Origin: a virus
Direction: 5' to 3' (one strand)
IMG/VR virus record: IMGVR_UViG_3300046533_000154
Span: 1-30,377 of that record
Length of the DNA: 30,377 nucleotides
The notes below the pieces were generated by a model, which saw nothing but the letters and a program-made list of their open reading frames with translations, did not search any database and was not told where the DNA came from. Of the stretch, positions 1 through 7,812 are shown piece by piece. Position numbers and translations under genes: made by a program. Each line of letters opens with the position of its first letter. Positions within the stretch are counted from its first letter, which is position 1.

Positions 1-66
1 GAGCCCGAAGAGTTCGCGACGACGGCTGACCAGATCGCGTGGTGGAAGAAACACGGCTCCAAATGA
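1..66 (+). CDS. C-terminal end of probable scaffold protein (partial)
   Basis: The first 66 bases are an open frame that enters from outside the window and stops at TGA 64-66. Only 21 residues are visible, ending in the basic, tryptophan-containing tail WWKKHGSK. In P22-type phages the gene directly before the coat protein encodes the internal scaffolding protein, whose C-terminus is a small basic helix-turn-helix that binds coat protein. A basic end at this position fits that role, but the fragment is too short to prove it by sequence. The identity is inferred mainly from gene order. Confidence 0.5.
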   Translation, partial: EPEEFATTADQIAWWKKHGSK

Positions 67-75
67 GGCTGAAAA

Positions 76-1278
76 ATGAGCAATACCCTTCTTAATACCA
101 GCAAGATCCTCGACAAGTCGCTGATGATCCTTGAAAACAACCTGGCTTTCACGAGCCGGGTCAATAAGGAATACAGCGACGAATTCGCCGTCAAGGGCGC
201 GAAGATCGGCTCGACCGTGAACGTGCGCAAGCCGGTGCGCTTCGTCGGCACGAGCGGCCCCGCGCTGGCTGTCGAAAACGTGGTGGAAACCGTTGTGCCG
301 GTCACGCTCGACACGCAGTTCCACGTCGACTTCACGTTCTCGTCGCAGGAACTGACGTTGAACATCGACGACTTCGCCGAGCGCTATCTGGCTCCGGCGA
401 TGGCGACGATTGCCAACAAGATCGACTTCGACGGTCTCGGTCTGTACACCACGGTCGCCAATCAGGTTGGCACCGCCGGCACCACGCCGAACGACATCGC
501 AACGCTCCTGGCTGCTGGCACGCGCCTTGATCAGGAAGCGACGCCGCGCGACGGTCAGCGCACGGTCGTATGGGATCCGGCTGCAAACGGTTCGATGGTG
601 AAATCGGCCGCCGGTCTGTTCAATGCACCGACGAAGATCAGCGACCAGTACGCAAGCGGCATCTTCGTTCCGGCGCTGGGCTTCGACATTGGCATGGACC
701 AGAACATCCGCCAGGCAACCGCCGGCACGCGTACCAACGGCACGGTTTCGGGCGCTGGTCAGACGGGTAGCTCGCTGCTCGTCACCGGCCTCGGCGCCGC
801 TGGCACGGTCGCCGCCGGTGACACGTTCACGATCGCTGGTGTGTTCGCGGTGAACCCGCAATCGCGCCAGTCGACGCGCGTGCTGCGCCAGTTCACGGTG
901 CTGACTGCTGCTACCGCTGACGGCTCGGGCAATGCAACGCTGTCGATCTTCCCGGCGATCAACACGTCTGCGTCGAACCAGCAGTATCAGACGGTCACGG
1001 CTGGCCCGGCAAACGCCGCTGTGGTCACGTGGGACGTTGCTGCAAGCACGCAGTACACCGTGAACATGGCGTACCACAAGAGCGCCTTCACGCTGGCTAC
1101 CGCTGACCTGCAAATGCCGGAAGGCGTGGACTTCGCTGGCCGCCGCAATCACAAGGGCATCTCCATGCGGATCGTGCGTCAGTACGCGATCGGTACGGAC
1201 ACGTTCCCCTGCCGTATCGATGTCCTGTACGGCTGGCGCCCGATTTACGCCGAGCTAGCAACGCGTATCGCCGGCTGA
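76..1278 (+). CDS. P22-type major capsid (coat) protein
   Basis: 400 residues, close to the roughly 430 of P22 gp5, whose family it resembles. It forms the icosahedral shell with scaffold help. The N-terminus (MSNTLLNTSKILDKSLMILE) and the following AVKGAKIGSTVNVRKP segment are typical of the P22 coat family. Residues about 225-300, rich in T, G and V and containing GDTFTIAGVFAVNP, probably correspond to the inserted beta domain seen in P22 coat. The C-terminal part (YHKSAFTLATADL, then GISMRIVRQYAIGTD) is the usual end of this family. ATG 76 follows TGAGG (64-68) overlapping the scaffold stop, so expression is coupled. The downstream gp4- and gp10-like genes support the call. Confidence 0.9.
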   Translation: MSNTLLNTSKILDKSLMILENNLAFTSRVNKEYSDEFAVKGAKIGSTVNVRKPVRFVGTSGPALAVENVVETVVPVTLDTQFHVDFTFSSQELTLNIDDFAERYLAPAMATIANKIDFDGLGLYTTVANQVGTAGTTPNDIATLLAAGTRLDQEATPRDGQRTVVWDPAANGSMVKSAAGLFNAPTKISDQYASGIFVPALGFDIGMDQNIRQATAGTRTNGTVSGAGQTGSSLLVTGLGAAGTVAAGDTFTIAGVFAVNPQSRQSTRVLRQFTVLTAATADGSGNATLSIFPAINTSASNQQYQTVTAGPANAAVVTWDVAASTQYTVNMAYHKSAFTLATADLQMPEGVDFAGRRNHKGISMRIVRQYAIGTDTFPCRIDVLYGWRPIYAELATRIAG

Positions 1279-1285
1279 TTGACAA

Positions 1286-1320
1286 AGGGGCCGTCATGTT
1301 CGGTTCAACGTGCGGCCCCT
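1286..1320 (+). other. RNA hairpin just after the coat gene
   Basis: Eight bases (AGGGGCCG, 1286-1293) are perfectly complementary to CGGCCCCT (1313-1320) across a 19-base loop. The structure begins eight bases after the coat stop codon. No T-run follows, so it is not a normal Rho-independent terminator. It may protect the 3' end of the abundant coat message or reduce ribosome or polymerase flow into later genes. A possible ATG at 1296 lies in the loop, one reason the next gene is started at 1341. Confidence 0.6.
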
Positions 1321-1340
1321 GCTTACTTGCGGAGTGGTTC

Positions 1341-1679
1341 ATGCCCTACGAATATCAGGAGTTCCCGAAGTGGACGCGCAACGGCAAGGATGAGCGCCTT
1401 GTACATTCACGCGAGGAACTGGAAGCGCTCGGCGAAGGCTGGTCGGATCATCAGCATGTCCCGCCGAAAGTGCACGTCGACGCCGGCACGTTCCAGCATT
1501 ACCCGAAGTGGGTCGGCAGCGTGCTTGTGCACAGCGCCGAGGAAGAAGCCGCGCTTGCGCCCGAGCCCGAGCAGAGCGACGAGCGCGAGGCATTGATCAA
1601 GATCGCCGACGAGCGCGGCGTGAAGATCGATAAGCGCTGGTCGAATGACAAGATTCGCGCGGCACTGGAGACGGCGTGA
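1341..1679 (+). CDS. Small virion-operon protein with an internal repeat and SAP/HeH-like tail
   Basis: 112 residues, acidic, unknown function. ATG 1341 is chosen because GGAG (1331-1334) lies six bases upstream; an in-frame ATG at 1296 falls in a hairpin loop and lacks a ribosome site. The protein shows two related blocks: YQEFPKW followed later by LVHSREELEALG, then FQHYPKW followed by LVHSAEEEAAL. The last 30 residues (about 80-112, LIKIADERGVKIDKRW then IRAALE) look like a short SAP/HeH-type helix-extension-helix, often a nucleic-acid or docking module. Its place between coat and gp4-like genes suggests a head or decoration role, which is inference only. It overlaps the next gene by four bases. 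Confidence 0.7.
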   Translation: MPYEYQEFPKWTRNGKDERLVHSREELEALGEGWSDHQHVPPKVHVDAGTFQHYPKWVGSVLVHSAEEEAALAPEPEQSDEREALIKIADERGVKIDKRWSNDKIRAALETA

Positions 1680-2020
1680 AAGAGTCGCGTCGTCTGTCGG
1701 TGCCCATCTTTGGCGGAACGGTCTATTTGGCGACAAGCCGAAAACAACTCGACAAGCTGACCGATCGATTTGACTGCGAGCGGGTCGGTCAGTATCAGGG
1801 CGGCTGCGCCATCCGTATCAAGCACACGAAGACCGGCGAGCGCATCTATCTGGCGGCTGTGTTTGACGGGACTATCGCAACGCTAGCGCATGAATTGGCG
1901 CATGTGACGTTCTTCATTCTCAGCCATGTCGGCGTCGAAATCGAAGAAGACGGATGTAACGAGACGTTCTGCTACTTACTCACTCACTTGATGCATCATT
2001 TTGAAAAGGCTCTCCGATGA
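1676..2020 (+). CDS. Putative zinc metallopeptidase (HExxH) in the head operon
   Basis: 114 residues starting at GTG 1676, overlapping the previous stop (GTGA). HELAH at residues 72-76 is a classic HExxH zinc-binding and catalytic motif. Glu96 in GCNETFCYLL lies about 20 residues later, where zincins of the gluzincin or SprT-like type carry their third ligand. The protein is too small for a large protease and looks like a minimal catalytic domain. It ends with an ATGA overlap into the gp4-like gene. Possible roles are processing of a virion protein or action in the host after injection; neither is shown by the sequence. The motif is clear, the substrate is unknown. Confidence 0.7.
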   Translation: MKESRRLSVPIFGGTVYLATSRKQLDKLTDRFDCERVGQYQGGCAIRIKHTKTGERIYLAAVFDGTIATLAHELAHVTFFILSHVGVEIEEDGCNETFCYLLTHLMHHFEKALR

Positions 2021-2736
2021 CCACGGGCACTGATCTCATCACGCTCGCGCTGAAGGATATCGGGGCGCTCGGCATCGGTCAGTCCGTCTCCGCGGAGGAC
2101 ACTGCCGACGCGCTGGCGACGCTCAATATGATGCTCGGCCAGTGGGCCGCCGAGCGTCTCAGCGTCTTCCACCTGATCGACACTGCGCACCAGGCGAACG
2201 GGTCGGTTTCGTACACGGTTGGCCTCGGCGGTGACTTCAATATCGCACGCCCGATCAAGATCAATGCGGCATACGCGCGGCTTGCGAGCAGTGGCGCCGG
2301 CAGCGCGGTCGATTACCCAATCTCGATGATCGACGCGTGCGAGGACTACGCGCGGATCTCACTCAAGACGCTCAGTTCCTTTCCGGAATATGCGTTCTAC
2401 GACTCGGCTTTCCCGCTCGGCAATCTGTTCCTCTACCCGGTGCCGAACAGCAGCTACGAGCTGCACATCGTGACGATGGATACGCTGCCTCAGCTTGCGA
2501 CAGCCGGGACCGCAGTCAACCTGCCGCCGCCGTATCTGGCCGCGATCCGCTACAACCTCGCGGTCTATCTCGCGCCGTCCTATGGCCTTGATCCTTCGCC
2601 GGCTCTCGTTCGACTGGCGATGAACGCCAAGCGCGTAGTGAAGCGGATGAACGTACAGATTCCGCAACTGACGATGCCGCGCGGCCTGATGACCAAGTCG
2701 CGCTATAACATTTTTAGTGACGGGGACGCGAACTGA
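2017..2736 (+). CDS. P22 gp4-like tail accessory / head-completion protein
   Basis: 239 residues. The N-terminus (LITLALKDIGALGIGQS, then DALATLNMMLGQWAAERLSVF) is the recognisable signature of the P22 tail accessory factor family, whose members bind beneath the portal and begin tail assembly after DNA packaging. P22 gp4 itself is shorter (166 residues) and has muramidase activity; no such catalytic motif was assigned here. The central part reads like structural beta strands (YELHIVTMDTLPQL). The start codon lies in an ATGA overlap with the metallopeptidase gene, and the stop overlaps the gp10-like start (TGATG). Its position before a gp10 homologue matches P22 order. Confidence 0.8.
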   Translation: MTTGTDLITLALKDIGALGIGQSVSAEDTADALATLNMMLGQWAAERLSVFHLIDTAHQANGSVSYTVGLGGDFNIARPIKINAAYARLASSGAGSAVDYPISMIDACEDYARISLKTLSSFPEYAFYDSAFPLGNLFLYPVPNSSYELHIVTMDTLPQLATAGTAVNLPPPYLAAIRYNLAVYLAPSYGLDPSPALVRLAMNAKRVVKRMNVQIPQLTMPRGLMTKSRYNIFSDGDAN

Positions 2737-4160
2737 TGCGAGTCCCGCTCACCACCGGCGCCTACCAGACGCGCAGCGTGATCGCCGAAGCTCAGCGATC
2801 GGTCAACCTGTATGCCGAAGCGAATCCGCAGGACGCACCGTGCCCGTTCACCTATTACCCGACGCCGGGCCTGACGCTCGTCTCGACGCCGCCGGTTACG
2901 GGTGAGTCGCGAGGCATCTACACGGCGAGCAACGGCAACCGGTATGAGGTCGTCGGATCGACGATCTTCACGGTCAGCGCAACAAACGTCTATACGGTTC
3001 TCAGCTCACTGGTTTCGTCGTCCGGCCCGGTTTCCATGGTCGACAATGGCACGGACCTGTTCATTGTTGATGGGACTGCGAGCGGCTTCACGGTCAAGCT
3101 TGCGACGAACGTCGTATCGGTGGTAAGTGACCCGGCATTTTTCGGTGCGGACAAGGTCGATTTCGTTGATGGGTTCTTCCTGTTCAACCGGCCCGGCACG
3201 CAGCAGTTCTATATCTCGCTGTTCGATGACGTGACGTTCGATCCACTCGACATTGCGTCCAAATCGACCTATTCGGACAACCTCGTCACGCTCGCGGTGA
3301 TGCACCGGGAAATCTGGCTGTTCGGCGAGTTGACAACAGAGGTCTGGTACAACACCGGCGCCTCAGATTTCACATTCGGCCGCATGCCGGGCGTATTCAT
3401 CGAGCATGGGTGCGCGGCGAAACACTCAGTCGCCAAGATCGATCTGGCGCTGTTCTGGCTAGGGCAGGATCTGCAAGGGCAGAACATCGTGTTTGCCGGC
3501 CGCAACTACGTCGCTGAGCGTATCTCGACGCACGCGATCGAGGAAGCACTATCGGCATATTCGCGCGTCGATGATGCGATCGGCTTTTCCTACCAGCAGG
3601 GCGGCCACGCCTTCTATGTGCTGACGTTCCCGACCGCGAATGCGACGTGGTGCTTCGATGTGGCAACCGGCGAATGGGCACAGCGCGGCTTTCTGGAAGC
3701 GGACGGCACGTTCAGCCGGCACCGCATGAACTGCCATTCGTTCAACGGTGGCCGGAATCTGGTAGGCGACTGGCAAACGGGCCTCGTCTACATGCTTGAC
3801 CAGAACAACTACACGGACAACGGCGCCACGATCGAATATGTGCGCGCGTTCCCGCACATCCTCGGCGCCGATGGCAACCGCGTGCTGTTCCGCCAGTTCA
3901 TTGCGGACATGGAAGTCGGTAACGGCCTGCCTGACGACTCGGCGCCGCCTGAAATCCGGCTTCGCTGGTCCGATGACCGCGGTCGCAGCTGGGGCAATTG
4001 GGTCGTTGGCTCGCTCGGCAAGGTCGGCGAATACCTGACCAGCATCCAGTATCAGCGGCTCGGCTATGCCCGCGATCGCGTGTTCGAACTGTCGTGGTCG
4101 GCACCGGTCAAGACGGCATTGAATGGCGCATGGGTTGATGTGTCGAGGGCGCGTACGTGA
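2736..4160 (+). CDS. P22 gp10-like packaged-DNA stabilisation protein
   Basis: 474 residues, almost exactly the length of P22 gp10 (472). Gp10 forms the hexameric tail hub between gp4 and the needle, closing the head after packaging. Typical family features include the start MRVPLTTGAYQTRSVIAEAQ with NLYAEANP, a beta-propeller-like series of short strands, and the segments IWLFGELTTEVWYN and FERMPG-like FTFGRMPGVFIEHGC. The C-terminal RLRWSDDRGRSWG segment is also typical. It begins in a TGATG overlap with the gp4-like gene and ends in a GTGA overlap with the next gene, so the head-closure genes form one coupled block. Confidence 0.88.
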   Translation: MRVPLTTGAYQTRSVIAEAQRSVNLYAEANPQDAPCPFTYYPTPGLTLVSTPPVTGESRGIYTASNGNRYEVVGSTIFTVSATNVYTVLSSLVSSSGPVSMVDNGTDLFIVDGTASGFTVKLATNVVSVVSDPAFFGADKVDFVDGFFLFNRPGTQQFYISLFDDVTFDPLDIASKSTYSDNLVTLAVMHREIWLFGELTTEVWYNTGASDFTFGRMPGVFIEHGCAAKHSVAKIDLALFWLGQDLQGQNIVFAGRNYVAERISTHAIEEALSAYSRVDDAIGFSYQQGGHAFYVLTFPTANATWCFDVATGEWAQRGFLEADGTFSRHRMNCHSFNGGRNLVGDWQTGLVYMLDQNNYTDNGATIEYVRAFPHILGADGNRVLFRQFIADMEVGNGLPDDSAPPEIRLRWSDDRGRSWGNWVVGSLGKVGEYLTSIQYQRLGYARDRVFELSWSAPVKTALNGAWVDVSRART

Positions 4161-4507
4161 GCGACGCGACAAATAGCAATATCCCGAATCCGGGTGTGCC
4201 GTTTCTCGATCAGGGTGGCCGTATTTCTCAGGTGTGGTGGGCGTTCCTGCTGGCGATCTTCCAGCGTACCGGAGGAAGTGGAGAAACTATCGGCCCGGTC
4301 GAAGACATCTTCACCGCTGGCACGAATTTCACGCCGGGCACGACTGCGACCCTTACGCTCTCGAAGGTCTACACATCCAGGGCTGCTGTTCTGGTGCACT
4401 TTGACGGCACGTTCCAGGCGACAGATCAATACAGCGTTTCCGGCAAAACGATCACCTTCACGTCGCCGATTCCGATAGGCACGTCAAACGTCTACGCGAG
4501 AGGCTAA
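4157..4507 (+). CDS. Short protein at the tail-needle position, carrying a tailspike-like beta module
   Basis: 116 residues from GTG 4157 (GTGA overlap with gp10-like gene). In P22 the needle gp26 lies directly after gene 10. This protein is half the needle's length and lacks its long coiled coil. Residues about 1-45 (PNPGVPFLDQGGRISQVWWAFL) form an N-terminal segment found on several phage tail proteins. Residues about 50-116 form a beta module (FTAGTNFTPGTT, then FDGTFQATDQYSVSG and TFTSPIPIGT) closely matching residues 98-165 of the tailspike at 10324-12294. It may be a needle replacement, a tip or plug protein, or a small receptor-binding protein. The role is inferred from position and the shared module. 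Confidence 0.65.
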   Translation: MSDATNSNIPNPGVPFLDQGGRISQVWWAFLLAIFQRTGGSGETIGPVEDIFTAGTNFTPGTTATLTLSKVYTSRAAVLVHFDGTFQATDQYSVSGKTITFTSPIPIGTSNVYARG

Positions 4508-4516
4508 AACAGCTAA

Positions 4517-5098
4517 ATGAAAAACTTCCACTTCCTCGCAAGCGGTGTCGACGTCAATCCGCTGATGCTCGCGATCCGCCGCCGGCCCGATCTCTGGAAA
4601 GAGGACACGTTCCTTCGCCACTATCCGCAAGGCCCGTTCGGCGAGACCGAAACGATCATGCTGCGCTTTCCGGAGAAGGTCGAAGGGCTGACCGAGGAAC
4701 AGATTGAGCTGTACAAGCAGAACCAGCTTGCCGGCTATGACCAGTACGAAGCGATCGACTATCCGCCGTACAAGGTGCTGCACGAAGCACGCCCGCTGGT
4801 GCGCGACCTGATGGCGCGCGTGGCCGGCGAGCGGCTTGGGCGCGTGATGATCAACAAGATTGTGCCCGGCGGCCGGATCTTCGCGCATGCCGACACGCCT
4901 GAGCAGACGCGCTATTACACGCGCTTTCATATCGTGCTGCATGGGCTGCCGGGCGCTGTCATCAAGGCCGGCGATGAGCAGATCAACATGCTGACCGGCG
5001 AATGCTTCTGGTTCGACAACAGCCAGGTGCATGAAGTGGTCAACAACAGCGCTGACGAGCGCGTTTCGATGGTCGTCGACATCAGGACTTCACGATGA
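4517..5098 (+). CDS. Aspartyl/asparaginyl beta-hydroxylase-like 2OG-Fe(II) dioxygenase
   Basis: 193 residues. Enzymes of this family use 2-oxoglutarate, Fe(II) and oxygen to hydroxylate Asp or Asn side chains. The iron-binding pattern is visible: HAD (in GGRIFAHADTPEQ) near residue 120 and a second His in NSQVHEVVNNS near residue 174, with an Arg in the TRYYTRFHIVL strand that could hold 2-oxoglutarate. The length fits a single double-stranded beta-helix domain. The start is ATG 4517 with no strong ribosome site; the stop overlaps the GNAT gene (ATGA), pairing the two genes. Location among virion genes suggests modification of a capsid or tail protein, or of a host surface target. Substrate unknown. 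Confidence 0.8.
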   Translation: MKNFHFLASGVDVNPLMLAIRRRPDLWKEDTFLRHYPQGPFGETETIMLRFPEKVEGLTEEQIELYKQNQLAGYDQYEAIDYPPYKVLHEARPLVRDLMARVAGERLGRVMINKIVPGGRIFAHADTPEQTRYYTRFHIVLHGLPGAVIKAGDEQINMLTGECFWFDNSQVHEVVNNSADERVSMVVDIRTSR

Positions 5099-5553
5099 TC
5101 ACATTCACGATTGAGCCGTTTTCGAGCATCTACGCCGAATTGCTGCCGCTTCTGCGCGCGCATTACGGCGAAATCTCGACGCACAAGGATCACGGCGTGC
5201 CGCTCGACCCGGTTGTCGACGTCTATCGCGCGCGCGAACTCGACGGCTCGCTGCTGATGGTAATCGGCCGGGAGCGGGGCGAAATCGTCGCCTACTTCGT
5301 GTGCTTCATCGCGCCGGGTCTGCATTATCGCGACTGCCTGACCTGCTCGCCCGACATCTTCTTCGTGCGCGAGGACAAGCGGACCGGCCTGTCTGGCGTG
5401 CGCATGTTCCGCTTCGTCGAAAAGGAATTGCGGCGCCGCGGTGTGAAGCGCTGGGCAGTCGGCAGCAAGGTTCAGCACGACGCGTCGGCGCTATTCAAGT
5501 TTCTCGACTTCGAGCCCGTCGAAACGACTTACGAAAAATGGCTGGGGGATTGA
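5095..5553 (+). CDS. GNAT-family N-acetyltransferase
   Basis: 152 residues, a single GNAT domain that would transfer acetyl from acetyl-CoA to an amine. A beta-hairpin region (VIGRERGEIVAYFVCFIAPGLHY) leads to a likely CoA pyrophosphate loop near residues 95-106 (VREDKRTGLSGVRMF; the classic loop is Q/RxxGxG/A, here RTGLSG). A C-terminal strand and helix follow (KRWAVGSKVQHDASALFKFLDFEPVE). It starts in the ATGA overlap with the hydroxylase gene, so the two enzymes are probably made together. GNAT genes in podovirus structural operons are known, but their targets are generally not. Family call good, function open. Confidence 0.8.
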   Translation: MITFTIEPFSSIYAELLPLLRAHYGEISTHKDHGVPLDPVVDVYRARELDGSLLMVIGRERGEIVAYFVCFIAPGLHYRDCLTCSPDIFFVREDKRTGLSGVRMFRFVEKELRRRGVKRWAVGSKVQHDASALFKFLDFEPVETTYEKWLGD

Positions 5554-5554
5554 T

Positions 5555-6304
5555 ATGGTCGCAGCAGCGGTAGTAGGCGCGGCAGCTATTGGCGCGGTCG
5601 GTTCGGGTGTTGCCGCAAACGCTTCAAAGAGCGCAGCGAACACGCAGGCGCAGGCCGCCGAGGATGCAGCGCACCTGCAAAACGATCAATGGAATCAGAC
5701 TCAGGCGAATCTGAAGCCGTTCATTGACCTCGGCACGAACAGTATCAATTCGTTGCAGGGTGCGCTATCGAATCCGATGCTGACGCAGCAGTTCAGCGCG
5801 CCAACGGCGGCGCAGGCAGCCGCGACGCCGGGGTATCAGTTCACGCAGACGCAAGGGCTGAAGGCGGTCCAGAATAGCGCCGCCGCACGCGGTCTAGGCG
5901 TCTCGGGAGCGGCCATGAAGGGCGCCGCATCCTACGCGACCGGCCTGGCTGACTCGACCTACAACGATGTGTTCAATCGTGCGTTGCAGACGTTCAACAC
6001 GAACTACAGCAGTGCATCGAACCAGGTCAATCGCCTGCAAGGCATTGTGAGCAACGGCCAGAACGCAGCAGCGACGAATGGCAGCCTGGGCGCGGCAGCG
6101 GTCGGCAACATCGGCAACACACTGACGAGCGGGGCGAATGCGCAGGCGGCCGGGACGATCGGATCGGCCAATGCGCTGAGCAATGGCTTGAACGGTATCG
6201 GTAACAGCGCGGTCACAGGTGCCCTCCTGACCAACAATGCAGGCGGCGCCACGCCGGCCAGCGCTGCGGCAGCGGGCAGCAATCAGTACGGCTTCACGGT
6301 TTAA
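5555..6304 (+). CDS. P22 gp7-like DNA-injection (ejection) protein
   Basis: 249 residues versus about 229 for P22 gp7. Small Ala/Gly/Asn/Gln-rich composition, an N-terminal hydrophobic glycine-rich stretch (residues about 2-22, AAAVVGAAAIGAVGSGVAAN), and the segment AARGLGVSGAAMKGAASYATGLADSTYN are characteristic of the p7-type DNA transfer proteins. These are packed in the head and ejected to form a channel across the envelope. ATG 5555 lies two bases after the GNAT stop, with GGGGG (5544-5548) as ribosome site. Together with the next two genes it fills the place of P22 genes 7-20-16. Confidence 0.8.
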   Translation: MVAAAVVGAAAIGAVGSGVAANASKSAANTQAQAAEDAAHLQNDQWNQTQANLKPFIDLGTNSINSLQGALSNPMLTQQFSAPTAAQAAATPGYQFTQTQGLKAVQNSAAARGLGVSGAAMKGAASYATGLADSTYNDVFNRALQTFNTNYSSASNQVNRLQGIVSNGQNAAATNGSLGAAAVGNIGNTLTSGANAQAAGTIGSANALSNGLNGIGNSAVTGALLTNNAGGATPASAAAAGSNQYGFTV

Positions 6305-6315
6305 GGGGAAATAAA

Positions 6316-7812
6316 TTGCCAATTGACGCCTCAATCGCCCTGAATGCGAATGCGCCTAAGCCGATTAATCCGCTTCAGGACGCTTTGCAGGTGGCGCAGT
6401 ACCGCGCGCTCAATGCAAACGGGTTAGCAGCTCAACAGCAACTCGCTGCGAACCGCGCCACGTCGGCCGCCTATCAGCAGGCCACGGACCCGACGACCGG
6501 CCAGGTCGACAACAACAAGCTCGTCGGCATTCTCAGTCAGAATCAGGATGCGGCATACAACCTGCCCAATGTGATTCAGGGCATCAACACGCAGAAGCAG
6601 CAGCAACAGACGCTGCAAACCGGTCAACTCGATCAGTCAATCAAGGCGCAAAGCTCGCTTCGCCAGGGGCTCGGCAGTCTGCTGACTAAACCGGACCTCT
6701 CGGCGCAAGACGTGCAGGGCTTCGCGACGACGCAATTGCAGGCCGGCTCGATCACGCCACAGGTCTATCAGGCTGAAATTCAGTCGATGCCGCAGGACCC
6801 GCAACAGCTTCGCCAGTGGGTATCGCAGCACTACATGTCGGCGCTCTCCGGTGAGACGCAATTGCACGCGATGCTCCCGCAATACGCGCAGATCAACACT
6901 GGCCCAGCTACTGTGGCGGTCAATCAGAACCCGATGGCGGCCGGCGGCGGCGTTGGCACGGTCGGCTACACGGTGCAGAACGGCCTGTCGCCGTCCGATG
7001 CTGCGAGCCCGGTCACGGTCAATGCGAACGGCCAGCCGACGATGATCACGAAGGGGCAGTTCGCTGGCGCGCAGGGCGGCGCTCCAGCTCCGACCGGTCA
7101 AGGTGGCGCGCCCGGTGCTGCTGGAGGCGCACCGGCCCAGCTTCCCGGCCAGCTTCCCGGCGGTGGATTCTCGGCTGCACCTCCGCTCGGTGCCGACAAG
7201 GTAGCGAACGATGCCGGGGGGCGCTTCAGCACGCTCCAGGCTGCGGCGAATCAGGCCAAGCCGATGATGCAGACCTATGACCTCGCGACGCAGGCAGCTA
7301 AGGCAGCATTGCCGGGTAAGGGTGGCGCATCTGCGCTCAACGTGCCGGCGTTGCTGAACACGTTTGGCATTACCGCCGGGTCCGATACCGTCAAAAACAA
7401 TCAGTTGCTCGTCAATTACCTGAATGGTGCGGCAGATCAGGCGGCGTCCGCTCTCGGCCTCTCTGGCAGCGATTCGCGCCTTGCTGCGGCGAAGGCCGGC
7501 CAGCCCGATCCGCACAACATGAACGCGCCCGCGCTTCTATCGTCCATCCAGCACGTGAAGGGTTTGCAGCAAGCCGTGCTTGACCGCTCGAATGCGACGA
7601 CGAATTTCCTTGCGCAGAACGGCAACAACACCAGCCAGCTTCCGCAGTTCGAGACGAAGTGGAATCAGGCATTCAATCCTGACGTGTCCTATGTCCGATC
7701 GCTTGGTGACGCGGCGGATCAGCAAGCAGCGATGCAGCAGATGAAAGCTGACGGCAAGCTCCAGCAGTGGACGAAGGATTATCAGGCCATGAAGGCACTC
7801 GGGGCATTCTGA
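6316..7812 (+). CDS. Probable ejection protein at the P22 gp20 position
   Basis: 498 residues, Gln/Ala-rich with long predicted helices. It starts at TTG 6316, supported by AGGGGA (6304-6309) six bases upstream; no earlier ATG fits. Residues about 95-135 are glutamine-rich (KQQQQ, then LQTGQLDQS), and residues about 255-290 form a Gly/Pro/Ala linker (GAPAPTGQGGAPGAAGGAP) separating two helical regions. P22 gp20, which occupies this position, is also a helical injection protein of about 470 residues. No enzyme motif is seen. The stop overlaps the next start (TGATG). The assignment rests mainly on position, composition and length. Confidence 0.65.
   Translation: MPIDASIALNANAPKPINPLQDALQVAQYRALNANGLAAQQQLAANRATSAAYQQATDPTTGQVDNNKLVGILSQNQDAAYNLPNVIQGINTQKQQQQTLQTGQLDQSIKAQSSLRQGLGSLLTKPDLSAQDVQGFATTQLQAGSITPQVYQAEIQSMPQDPQQLRQWVSQHYMSALSGETQLHAMLPQYAQINTGPATVAVNQNPMAAGGGVGTVGYTVQNGLSPSDAASPVTVNANGQPTMITKGQFAGAQGGAPAPTGQGGAPGAAGGAPAQLPGQLPGGGFSAAPPLGADKVANDAGGRFSTLQAAANQAKPMMQTYDLATQAAKAALPGKGGASALNVPALLNTFGITAGSDTVKNNQLLVNYLNGAADQAASALGLSGSDSRLAAAKAGQPDPHNMNAPALLSSIQHVKGLQQAVLDRSNATTNFLAQNGNNTSQLPQFETKWNQAFNPDVSYVRSLGDAADQQAAMQQMKADGKLQQWTKDYQAMKALGAF

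Noticed and set aside
1296-1340. Longer start for the gene at 1341
   Set aside because: The ATG at 1296 lies in a hairpin loop and has no ribosome site, while ATG 1341 has GGAG at the right distance.
3549-4172. 207-codon open frame on the minus strand
   Set aside because: It lies wholly opposite the gp10-like gene and its first residues, is arginine-rich as GC-rich shadows are, and has no ribosome site or neighbour.
6637-7515. 292-codon open frame on the minus strand
   Set aside because: Shadow of the ejection gene: same codon phase, Arg/Leu-rich, no domain recognised.
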